Shown: in pieces, positions 16,287 through 22,494 of the stretch | Position numbering within the stretch: the stretch's first letter is position 1 | Layout: every line of letters starts with the position of its first letter | Assembly: GCA_019118985.1 (NCBI GenBank) | Contig: DWXX01000068.1 | Coordinates: forward strand, 1-30,954 | Direction of reading: 5' to 3' | Source: Candidatus Faecalibacterium faecipullorum | GTDB taxonomy: Bacteria > Bacillota > Clostridia > Oscillospirales > Ruminococcaceae | Length of the DNA: 30,954 nt | Notes under the pieces: model-generated | What the model was told of the DNA's origin: nothing | The model's database searches: none | What the model saw: the letters and a program-made list of their open reading frames with translations, nothing else | Program-made: the position numbers and the translations under genes

Positions 16287-17084
16287 TTACTGCCGCCCTT
16301 CCAGCTGCTTGCTTAGATGATAGGCGTAGAGGGCCTGCACCTGCGGCTGGCTGCCCAGGCCCTGCATCACGCACTCCACCTCATAGCCGTCGGCGGCGAG
16401 GATGCTCTTCCAGCTGTCGGGGCCGTCGCCGGCCATGTCGTGCAGCGCATGGTCCCCGGCGCAGAGCATCAGGGGGGCCAGGCGGATGCGGCGCAGCCCG
16501 CGGCAGCCGCCCAGCCGGCTGTGGATCTCCTCAAAGGTGGGCCAGCCCTCCACCGTGCCGATCCAGATGTTCCGCACCCGGGCCAGCTCCAGCATCACCT
16601 GCAAAGAGGTGTAGGCGGCGTTGGCCTTGTGTTTCCCTTTGGCGCCGTGGCCCATCAGGACCACCGCCTCCCCCTCCCGGGCGGGGTAGAGCTTTTCCAG
16701 GATGGCGCTCAGGGCCAGGTAGTTTTCGGTGCAGTTGTCGTCCAGCAGCGGCAGCCCCACCCGCAGCTTTGCAAAGCCGGGGGCGGCGGCCAGGGCTTCG
16801 GCGCGCAGCTTCTGGTACTCCGCCCCGTTCAGCAGGTGGGTGGGCTGGACGAACACCTCCCGCACGCCGGCGGCCCGCAGCTTTTCCAGCGCGTCGGGCA
16901 CGCCGTCCACCTGCTGCCCCCGTTCGGCGAGGGCGCGGCGGACCATCCCGCTGGTATAGGCCCGGGCGGGCGTCCACCCGGGGGCGGCTGCGGCAAGGGC
17001 GGCCTCCACCGCGGCGATGTCCTGTTCCGCCGCCGGGACGGTGGTGCCGAAACTGGCGATGAGAAGGGCGCGTTCGGTATGCAT
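16287..17084 (-). CDS. cbiK: Anaerobic cobaltochelatase, sirohydrochlorin cobalt chelatase
   Basis: Inserts cobalt into sirohydrochlorin, starting the cobalt-early pathway. The 265-residue length and class II chelatase fold fit CbiK rather than the short CbiX. Metal-site residues can be read: His 146 in LMGHGAKGKHKANAAY, Glu 179 in GTVEGWP and His 212 in MLCAGDHALHD, matching the His-Glu-His arrangement known for Salmonella CbiK. There is no signal peptide, so it is cytoplasmic. The ATG at 17084 follows AAAGGAGAG. It is the first gene of the cobalamin run, 96 bases after dusB, with an intrinsic terminator hairpin in between. Confidence 0.95.
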   Translation of the reverse strand: MHTERALLIASFGTTVPAAEQDIAAVEAALAAAAPGWTPARAYTSGMVRRALAERGQQVDGVPDALEKLRAAGVREVFVQPTHLLNGAEYQKLRAEALAAAPGFAKLRVGLPLLDDNCTENYLALSAILEKLYPAREGEAVVLMGHGAKGKHKANAAYTSLQVMLELARVRNIWIGTVEGWPTFEEIHSRLGGCRGLRRIRLAPLMLCAGDHALHDMAGDGPDSWKSILAADGYEVECVMQGLGSQPQVQALYAYHLSKQLEGRQ

Positions 17085-17103
17085 AGGGCTGCTCTCCTTT
17101 CAC

Positions 17104-17146
17104 AAAAAACGCCCCCACGTCCGCTGGTGCCAGGGGACGGCAGGGG
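17104..17146 (-). terminator. Intrinsic terminator or attenuator between dusB and cbiK
   Basis: Read on the minus strand, CCCC (17143-17146 on plus as GGGG), then CGTCC-C-CTG, a short loop, CAG-C-GGACG and GGGG form a two-part stem (pairs 17118-17122 with 17135-17139, and 17113-17116 with 17143-17146). A run of six T follows (plus A-run 17104-17109). The T-run ends only a few bases before the cbiK ribosome binding site. It may end the gntR-dusB transcript, or act as a control point for read-through into the cobalamin genes. Confidence 0.7.
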
Positions 17147-17180
17147 TGTATGGCTGGTTGATGAAGGTTTGTGCGGCGGG

Positions 17181-18176
17181 TCACTCGGCCCGGCGCTGCT
17201 GGTCAAAGACCGTCTCGATCAGCCCGTCGAGGTCGGACAGATAGGTCAGCTCGCAGCAGGCGCGGCGGAGGGCGGCGGCCCCCTTGAGCCCCTTCATGTA
17301 GTGCAGGGCCTGGGCCCGCGCCTGGGGCATGGCGGTGCGCTCCCCTTTCAGGTCCACCATCTCCTCCACCTGGCGGCGGAGGGCGTTCATCCTGGCCTGC
17401 AGGTTGGGCGCGGCGGGGGCGGGCAGCCCCTCGATGGCGGCGTTGACCTGCTCGAACAGCCACGGGTCCCCGAGGGCGCCCCGGGCGATCATCACCCCGT
17501 CGCAGCCGGTCTCGTCCAGCATGGCGAGGGCGTCGGCGGGGCTGTGGATGTCCCCGTTGCCCACCACCGGCACCGACACCGCCTGCTTGACCGCCCGGAT
17601 GATGGCAAGGTCGATGCCGGGGGTGTACATCTGGGCGCGGGTGCGGGCGTGGACGGTGATGAGGGCCGCGCCGGCCGCCTCGCAGGCTTTGGCGCACGCG
17701 ACGGCGGTGACGTGCTCGTCGTCCCAGCCCTTGCGCATCTTGACGGTGACCGGGCGGGAGGTATTGGCCTTGACGGCGGCGACGATCTCGCCGCACAGCT
17801 CCGGGTGGAGCATCAGCCTGCTGCCCGCCCCGCCCGAGACGATCTTGGGCGCGGGGCAGCCCATGTTGATGTCGATGAAGTCGAACGCCTCCCCCTCGAT
17901 GGCGGCGGCGGCTCTGCCCATCAGCTCGGGCACCTCGCCGAACAGCTGCACCCCGTAGGGCGCGCCGTTGGGCTCGGCCCGCAGCAGGCTGAGGGTCTTG
18001 TAGTCGTGGTAGATGAGGGCGCGGCTGGACACCATCTCGCTGACGGTGAAGCCCGCCCCGTGCCGGGCCATCAGCCGGCGGCAGGGCGCGTCGGTAAAGC
18101 CTGCCATCGGCCCGAACACCGCCCGGTGGGGCAGCGCGATGGGCCCGATCTTCAAAGGTCCTTCAAAACGGTTCAA
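17181..18176 (-). CDS. dusB: tRNA dihydrouridine synthase, DusB type
   Basis: FMN-dependent reduction of uridines in tRNA to dihydrouridine. The 331-residue protein has the TIM-barrel start KIGPIALPHRAVFGPMAGFTD, the catalytic INMGCPAPKIVSGGAGSRLM with Cys at 107, TVKMRKGWDDEH, LITVHARTRAQMY and the phosphate-binding VVGNGDIHSPADAL and IARGALGDPWLF. The start is TTG at 18176, with AGGAG about 10 bases upstream; no ATG precedes the conserved LKIGPI, and a second TTG at residue 8 is possible. It follows gntR by 30 bases on the same strand. Whether it is the exact DusB subtype or a clostridial Dus paralogue cannot be settled by eye. Confidence 0.92.
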   Translation of the reverse strand: MNRFEGPLKIGPIALPHRAVFGPMAGFTDAPCRRLMARHGAGFTVSEMVSSRALIYHDYKTLSLLRAEPNGAPYGVQLFGEVPELMGRAAAAIEGEAFDFIDINMGCPAPKIVSGGAGSRLMLHPELCGEIVAAVKANTSRPVTVKMRKGWDDEHVTAVACAKACEAAGAALITVHARTRAQMYTPGIDLAIIRAVKQAVSVPVVGNGDIHSPADALAMLDETGCDGVMIARGALGDPWLFEQVNAAIEGLPAPAAPNLQARMNALRRQVEEMVDLKGERTAMPQARAQALHYMKGLKGAAALRRACCELTYLSDLDGLIETVFDQQRRAE

Positions 18177-18206
18177 AACAGCGGTATCTCCTGGTCGTGG
18201 CCCGGG

Positions 18207-18875
18207 TCATTCGCCCAGGTGGATGCGGTCGAGCACGCCCTCGGCCTTGTCGCGGGCCAGCTCGATGTGGCGGGTCAGGGCGTCGGCGGCGGCGTCCCAG
18301 TCGCCGGCGAGGGCCGGCTCGAGGATGGCGATGTGCTCCTCGCAGGTGGACTTGCGGCTGATCATCCCCACCTTGCCGGTCATGATGCGGAAGCGGGTGT
18401 TCTGCCCGGTGATCCTGTCGTGGGCGGCCCGCAGGTACTTGTTGGGCAGCCCGCTGATCAGCAGGTCGTGGAACGCGTCGTCCCCGGCGTAAAAGTCGGG
18501 CATCATCTCGGGGTGCTGCATCAGGGTGTAAAACTTTTCCAGCTCAGCCGCCGGCAGGCGGGCGCCGTACATCCGCAGCGCGTAGGGCTCGACCAGCAGC
18601 CGCACCTCGTAGATGCTGTGGACGTCCTCGTCGGTGATGGGCGAGACCATCAGCCCCTTTTTGGGCAGGATGGTGATCAGCCCCTCCTGCTCGAGCCGCC
18701 CGAGGGCGTCCCGCATGGGGGTGCGGCTGATGTTGCCCATCTCAGCGCAGAGCTTCTGCTCGTTCAAAAACTGGTTGGGCGCATATTCGCAGCTGAGGAT
18801 GCGGGTCTTTAAGTACTGGTACGCCTGCAGCTTCAGGCTGGGTTTTGCACTGGGTTCTGTCTCTTTCATGTTCAT
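18207..18875 (-). CDS. GntR-family transcriptional regulator with FCD ligand domain
   Basis: A FadR-subfamily regulator of 222 residues. The N-terminal winged helix (about 14-78) has the expected LxLQAYQYLKTRIL start, LCAEMGNISRTPMRDALGRLEQEGLI recognition region (landmarks SRTPMRDAL) and the wing PKKGLMV. The helical FCD domain (about 85-212) keeps likely metal ligands Asp 132 and His 136 (GDDAFHDLL), His 181 and His 203. FCD regulators usually sense carboxylic acids and repress nearby catabolic genes. Here the neighbours are dusB and the cobalamin genes, while the acid-utilising operon is 8 kb away on the other strand. ATG at 18875 has GAAGG upstream; ATG at 18869 is an alternative. Confidence 0.9.
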   Translation of the reverse strand: MNMKETEPSAKPSLKLQAYQYLKTRILSCEYAPNQFLNEQKLCAEMGNISRTPMRDALGRLEQEGLITILPKKGLMVSPITDEDVHSIYEVRLLVEPYALRMYGARLPAAELEKFYTLMQHPEMMPDFYAGDDAFHDLLISGLPNKYLRAAHDRITGQNTRFRIMTGKVGMISRKSTCEEHIAILEPALAGDWDAAADALTRHIELARDKAEGVLDRIHLGE

Positions 18876-19025
18876 TCTGCCTTCTTTACGACTGTCCCCT
18901 CGCCCGCCTTGTCCGGGCGGCGCGCCATGGGGAAAAGCCGGCCCTGCAAGCCGGCTGCAAACTGCCCGCTGTCCTCTGCGGCGGGGCGCGCCCCGCCGTC
19001 TGACCGCGCGGCGCTATACGGTTTT

Positions 19026-19054
19026 ATTATTCCATACTTTCGGCCGAAATACAA
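19026..19054 (-). promoter_or_regulatory. Predicted gntR promoter with palindrome in the spacer
   Basis: On the minus strand TTGTAT (plus 19049-19054) and AATAAT (plus 19026-19031) are separated by 17 bases. The spacer contains the perfect 12-base palindrome TTTCGGCCGAAA (19038-19049), a place where a bound repressor would block RNA polymerase. Autoregulation by the GntR protein is a reasonable inference, not shown. Confidence 0.5.
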
Positions 19055-19170
19055 GGGGGCGGGGTCAAATTCCCGCGCTATTCCATATTTTATACAAAAA
19101 GCGCGCCGTTTTACCCGGTTTTTGCGCAAATTTTGCGCTTATTGTTCAGACAAGCGTCAGCGGAGGGCCC

Positions 19171-19198
19171 TTGCACTTTTTGCCGGGTATGCTATACT
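19171..19198 (+). promoter_or_regulatory. Predicted promoter of the Fur-family gene
   Basis: TTGCAC at 19171-19176 and TATACT at 19193-19198 are 16 bases apart, with TG one base before the -10 (extended -10). The ATG follows 25 bases after the -10, leaving room for the GAAAGGAAG ribosome binding site and little else. Confidence 0.7.
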
Positions 19199-19222
19199 GG
19201 GTCGGTGAAAGGAAGTGTCCCC

Positions 19223-19666
19223 ATGGCGCGCAGCAGCAGCTACAACACCCGCACCCGCCAGCTGATCCTGGAATACCTGGCCGCCAACGCCCGGCGCACC
19301 GTCAGCGCCGCCGACATCGTGGCCCATCTCGAACAGGCGGGCGCCCCCGCCAACCCCACCACCGTCTACCGCTGCCTCGACCGCCTTGCCGCCGAGCAGC
19401 GCGTGATGAAGTACGTCGCCAAAAAGGGCGAGCGGGCGGTCTACCAGTACATCGACGAGGGGCGGCACTGCCGCGACCACCTGCACCTCAAATGCGTGCG
19501 CTGCGGCGAGATCATCCACCTGGACTGCCACTTCATGCAGGAGGTGCAGGCCCACCTTCTGCAGGAGCACGGCTTCGTGCTGCAGTGCGAGGGCAGCGTC
19601 CTCTACGGGCTGTGCCGGAGGTGCGCCGAACAGCAGGCCGGAAACGCCGAACCAGACCAGACATAA
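19223..19666 (+). CDS. Fur-family metal-responsive transcriptional regulator
   Basis: A 147-residue protein of the Fur/Zur/PerR family. The winged helix spans about 8-75 with NPTTVYRCLDRLAAEQRVMKY as recognition helix landmarks (TTVYRCLDRL). The dimerisation half has HCRDHLHLKCVRCGEIIHLDC, with Cys 91 and Cys 94, His 86 and His 88, and a second pair Cys 131/Cys 134 (CRRC) that would form the structural zinc site. Whether it answers to zinc, iron or peroxide is not decidable by eye; the short protein and H-LHLKC pattern recall Zur or Fur. The ATG at 19223 has AAAGGAAG upstream; earlier in-frame codons lie before the predicted promoter. It is a single-gene unit ending in a strong terminator. 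Confidence 0.9.
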   Translation: MARSSSYNTRTRQLILEYLAANARRTVSAADIVAHLEQAGAPANPTTVYRCLDRLAAEQRVMKYVAKKGERAVYQYIDEGRHCRDHLHLKCVRCGEIIHLDCHFMQEVQAHLLQEHGFVLQCEGSVLYGLCRRCAEQQAGNAEPDQT

Positions 19667-19708
19667 AACCGCCGCCCGCGGGGACTCCCCCTGCGGGCGG
19701 CGGTTTTT
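19665..19708. terminator. Bidirectional intrinsic terminator between the Fur-family gene and the HD-domain gene
   Basis: An inverted repeat of CCGCCGCCCGC with GCGGGCGGCGG around a short loop, flanked by four A on the left and five T on the right, so it would stop transcription from both converging genes. It starts immediately at the fur-like stop codon and ends 8 bases before the HD-gene stop. Confidence 0.92.
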
Positions 19709-19715
19709 GGCCAGT

Positions 19716-20312
19716 TCACGCCGGCGCGCCGACGATGGCGTAGATGTCCGCGCCGGCCCACTGTTCAAAGGTGCGGCGCAGCTCGAAGTTTTTGTCCCAC
19801 TTGTCCTGGGGGTAGGCGCTGTAGCGGCGGCGGACGTCCTCCATCCGGGCGGCCATGTCCACCGGGCCGTCCGGCCCCGCCAGGGTGTCGCAGAGCTGGA
19901 TCAGCCGGTCGTAGTCGTCGTAGGTGACGGCGGCGAGGGCGCCGCCCAGCTCATCCACCGCCTCGGGCGGGATGTCGAACTGCCCGATGTAGGCGTCCAG
20001 CCGCTGGATCTGGAAGGAGTGGGTCAGGCAGATGCGGGCGGCCTCGTCGTAGCCCAGCTCATCCATGTACTTCCAGCCGTACCAGACATGCCGCAGATGG
20101 CCGTCCCCCCAGCGGCGGCCGATGTCGTGCAGTAGGCCCAGCACATAGGCCTTGTCGGCGTCGAGGCCGGGGCAGCGGGCGGCGATGGCCTCGGCGCAGC
20201 GGGCGGCGGTGCGGCTGTGGCCGTCCCAATGGCCGTGGATGGCGCTCACTTCATCGTAATGCGCCTTGGCTTCCAGCAGCAGCCGCTCGGCTTCTTGGCG
20301 GGTGGGGATCAT
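19716..20312 (-). CDS. HD-domain phosphohydrolase-like protein
   Basis: A 198-residue soluble protein with an HD-superfamily metal site: His 32 in WDGHSRTAARCA, the His-Asp pair 62-63 in GLLHDIGRRWG, further His residues at 72 and 75, and a late Asp in YDDYDRLIQLCD. HD proteins hydrolyse phosphate esters of nucleotides and other small molecules; the substrate here is unknown. The ATG at 20312 has AGGAGG 9 bases upstream. It lies 136 bases downstream of niaR on the same strand, with a 12-base palindrome and a GC-rich repeat in between, so it may be transcribed separately. Some relation to NAD metabolism could be guessed from niaR, but nothing in the protein shows it. Confidence 0.8.
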   Translation of the reverse strand: MIPTRQEAERLLLEAKAHYDEVSAIHGHWDGHSRTAARCAEAIAARCPGLDADKAYVLGLLHDIGRRWGDGHLRHVWYGWKYMDELGYDEAARICLTHSFQIQRLDAYIGQFDIPPEAVDELGGALAAVTYDDYDRLIQLCDTLAGPDGPVDMAARMEDVRRRYSAYPQDKWDKNFELRRTFEQWAGADIYAIVGAPA

Positions 20313-20338
20313 AATATGGCTCCTCCTTTTTTCATAGC

Positions 20339-20370
20339 AGCCCGGGACAGCCCGGGCCGGCCCGGGGCGG
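20339..20370. repeat. Three tandem 10-base repeats upstream of the HD-domain gene
   Basis: The unit (A/G)GCCCGGG(A/C/G)C occurs three times in a row with a 10-base period starting at 20339, just upstream of the HD gene's ribosome binding site. Since the core CCCGGG is self-complementary, the leader RNA could fold in several alternative ways. Confidence 0.55.
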
Positions 20371-20391
20371 TTTTGTACATTCGGGGCCGAT

Positions 20392-20403
20392 TGTCTATAG
20401 ACA
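20392..20403. promoter_or_regulatory. Perfect 12-base palindrome TGTCTATAGACA, candidate operator
   Basis: It lies about 80 bases upstream of the HD gene start and about 45 bases past the end of niaR. A perfect A+T-centred palindrome in such GC-rich DNA is typical of a repressor site. NiaR is encoded next door and is the first candidate to bind it, which is inference only. Confidence 0.45.
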
Positions 20404-20448
20404 GCCCCGCCCTCTGCGGGGTAGAATAAGGATGGCGCCGAAGGCCCT

Positions 20449-20982
20449 TCACCCGCCCTCCTTCTCGTACAGCACCCCGGCGGCTTGCAGGGCGTCCTCG
20501 ATGCGGCGGAAGGCCGCCTCGTCCGGGCAGCGAATGGTGTGCAGGTGCACCCCGCCGGTCATGCTGGACAGCAGGCTGGCCGGGGAGGCCTCGGCCTGTT
20601 TCAGAAAGGCGTCGGCGTCGTACCGGCTGGCCACGTTGAGGTTGGCCCGTATCTCGCCGTAGAGGGCGTTTTCGACCCACACGTCGGCCACCACGCCCCC
20701 CTGGTCCACCACGGCGTACAGCTCGCGGCGCATGGCGTCGGCGGTGCTGTGGCAGCAGGCCACCAGGGCGGTGTAGCCGCCGGCGGCCTCCTGCAGGCGG
20801 TAGCCCCGGGGGGTGGCGTCGATCTTCGCCCCGGCGGCCCGCAGCAGCGCCACATCCCCCACCACGATCTGCCGGGTGACCCCCAGCTGCTCGGCCAGGC
20901 GGCTGGCGCTGACCGGCCCGGTGGCGGCGGCCAGCTTTTCCAGGATGGCCCTGCGGCGCCCGTCCGCTTTCATCGGCTTCAT
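20449..20982 (-). CDS. niaR: Transcriptional repressor of NAD precursor genes, 3H-domain type
   Basis: A 177-residue protein with an N-terminal HTH_11 winged helix (about 8-62: RRRAILEKLAAATGPVSASR, then LAEQLGVTRQIVVGDVALLR) and a C-terminal 3H domain (about 72-172) with all three named His residues: His 78 in CHST, and His 146 and 148 in GVHLHTI. This is the NiaR/YrxA architecture, a nicotinic-acid-responsive repressor of NAD synthesis or niacin uptake in Firmicutes. The ATG at 20982 overlaps the amylase stop (ATGA); a second ATG lies at 20973. Coupling to an amylase gene is unusual, since niaR normally sits with nadABC or niaP; none of those is in the window. Confidence 0.88.
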   Translation of the reverse strand: MKPMKADGRRRAILEKLAAATGPVSASRLAEQLGVTRQIVVGDVALLRAAGAKIDATPRGYRLQEAAGGYTALVACCHSTADAMRRELYAVVDQGGVVADVWVENALYGEIRANLNVASRYDADAFLKQAEASPASLLSSMTGGVHLHTIRCPDEAAFRRIEDALQAAGVLYEKEGG

Positions 20983-22343
20983 CGTGCGGCCCCCAGGGCC
21001 AGGACGGTGGCGTAGTTGGCCGGCATATCCACCACCAGCTGATGGCCCTCGATCCAGGCGTGGACCGGCTCTGCGCCGGGGCAGCCGGCCAGCAGGTCGT
21101 CCACCGGGCTGCCGTCGGCGGCGTCCACCAGCAGCCGCAGCTCAAAGCGGGTCTCGCGGGTGGTGTTGAAGATCGAGACGATCTCCCGCCCATCCAGCAC
21201 CCGGGCGTAGGCGTAGTGCTCGGTGGTCAGGGTCAGAGCCTCCTGCTGCCCGTAGGCGAGGGCGGGCTCTTCAGCGCGCAGCCGCCCCAGGGCCGCGTAC
21301 AGGGCGGTGAGGGGGTTCGACTCGAGGGCGCCGGCGTAGTCGGCCAGGTCGAGGGCGGGGCGCAGCGGCCAGTCGCTGCCGAAGCTCTTCTGCCCGCGGA
21401 TGCCGAACTCGGAGCCGTAGTACAGAGACGGCACCCCCCACAGGGTGTAGTCCAGGATGGCCACATGGCGGGCGTGGGCCGGGTCTTTCAGCTTGTTGGC
21501 CAGGCGGTCGGTGTCGTGGTTGTCCGAGAAGGTGTACAGCCGCGCGCCGCGGTACAGGTCGATCTCGCGGCGGAGGGTGTGGGCGATCTCAAAGTAATTG
21601 TGGTCGTTGTGGCCGCTCCACAGCGCCTTGTGCATGGCGTAGTCGGTCACCGAGTGCAGGTACCGCAGCCAGCGGCTGTAGTCGCCGTGGATCACCTCGC
21701 CCATCAGCCAGAACTCCGGCTTGAGGGTGTCGGTAAAGGCCCGCAGGTTCTTCAAAAAGTCCATGTCCAGCACGTCGGCGGCGTCCAGCCGCAGCCCGTC
21801 GATGCCGAACTGCTCCACCCAGAAGCGGACGGTGTCGAAGTGGTACTGCTGCACCTCGGGGTTGCGGACGTTCAGTTTGACCAGCAGGTTGTGGCCGCCC
21901 CAGTTGGCGTAGGACAGGCCGTCCCCGTACTCATTGTTGCCGCCGAAATAGACGTCGCAGAACCAGTCCCGCCAGCGGGAGCCCTCGCGGTGGGCCAGCA
22001 GGTCCTGGAAGGCGAAGAACCCCCGCCCCACATGGTTGAACACCGCGTCCACGATCACCTTCTGCCCCCGGGCGTGGCAGCCGTCCACAAAGGCGGCGAA
22101 CTCTTCGTTGGTGCCCAGCCGGCGGTCCACCATGCGGTAATCGACGGTGTCGTAGCCGTGGGTGCCGCTCTCGAACAGGGGGCCGATGTAGATGGCGTTG
22201 CAGCCCAGCTGCGAAGCCCACGCGGCCCATTCGTTCAGCTTGTCAAAGGCGCCGGGGGTGGGCCGCCCGTTGTTCTCATGCGGGCAGCCGCACAGCCCCA
22301 GGGGGTAGATATGATAAAATACAGCGCTGTCGTACCAAGGCAT
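20979..22343 (-). CDS. Cytoplasmic alpha-amylase family glycosidase (GH13)
   Basis: A 454-residue GH13 enzyme acting on alpha-glucans or maltodextrins; exact specificity is not readable. The four conserved regions are intact: I, DAVFNHVG (99-106); II, GLRLDAADV with nucleophile Asp 187; III, MGEVIHGDY with acid/base Glu 216; IV, FSDNHDTDR with His 276 and Asp 277. The YHIYPLGLCG start is usual for intracellular members, and there is no signal peptide. A beta-sandwich C-terminal domain takes up about the last 80 residues. The ATG at 22343 follows GGGAGGAAC. It is divergent from glgB, suggesting joint service in glycogen or maltodextrin metabolism, and overlaps niaR at its end. Confidence 0.93.
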   Translation of the reverse strand: MPWYDSAVFYHIYPLGLCGCPHENNGRPTPGAFDKLNEWAAWASQLGCNAIYIGPLFESGTHGYDTVDYRMVDRRLGTNEEFAAFVDGCHARGQKVIVDAVFNHVGRGFFAFQDLLAHREGSRWRDWFCDVYFGGNNEYGDGLSYANWGGHNLLVKLNVRNPEVQQYHFDTVRFWVEQFGIDGLRLDAADVLDMDFLKNLRAFTDTLKPEFWLMGEVIHGDYSRWLRYLHSVTDYAMHKALWSGHNDHNYFEIAHTLRREIDLYRGARLYTFSDNHDTDRLANKLKDPAHARHVAILDYTLWGVPSLYYGSEFGIRGQKSFGSDWPLRPALDLADYAGALESNPLTALYAALGRLRAEEPALAYGQQEALTLTTEHYAYARVLDGREIVSIFNTTRETRFELRLLVDAADGSPVDDLLAGCPGAEPVHAWIEGHQLVVDMPANYATVLALGAAR

Positions 22344-22384
22344 AACAATGTTCCTCCCATCGGTTTCTAAAACAAGTCGGGGTT

Positions 22385-22413
22385 ATTGTACCACAGATTT
22401 GGCAGATATGTAA
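22385..22413 (-). promoter_or_regulatory. Predicted amylase-niaR promoter
   Basis: On the minus strand TTACAT (plus 22408-22413) and TACAAT (plus 22385-22390) are 17 bases apart. The region 22344-22494 is clearly A+T-richer than its surroundings and must also contain the glgB promoter, for which no well-spaced pair of boxes was found (TTGCCT at 22443 is the nearest -35-like site). Confidence 0.6.
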
Positions 22414-22494
22414 CTGTTTTTTCACAATTCTTTTCGAAATTATTGCCTATTTAACAATGTTTAGATAAAAGTTTGGAACAAGGAGGCTTTCCCC

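Larger units (their letters stand above)
18876..19222. other. Control region between the divergent gntR and fur-like genes
   Basis: This 347-base stretch holds no convincing gene. The half next to gntR contains three GC-rich inverted repeats: 18901-18919 (CGCCCG/CGGGCG), 18936-18956 (AGCCGGC/GCCGGCT, with four T after it on the minus strand) and a perfect 18-base palindrome at 18980-18997. The other half is A+T-richer than its surroundings and carries a 12-base palindrome, a repeated TATTCCATA (19028-19036 and 19079-19087), TTTGCGCAAA at 19121-19130, and promoters facing both ways. Confidence 0.6.

Noticed and set aside
17085..17180. A cobalamin riboswitch upstream of cbiK
   Set aside because: The gap is too short and no B12-box-like sequence was seen on the minus strand; only the terminator hairpin is supported.
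18872..19129. An 85-codon minus-strand open frame ending at the gntR start
   Set aside because: It covers the predicted gntR promoter, palindrome and hairpins, has no recognisable product, and no convincing ribosome binding site; the sequence looks regulatory.
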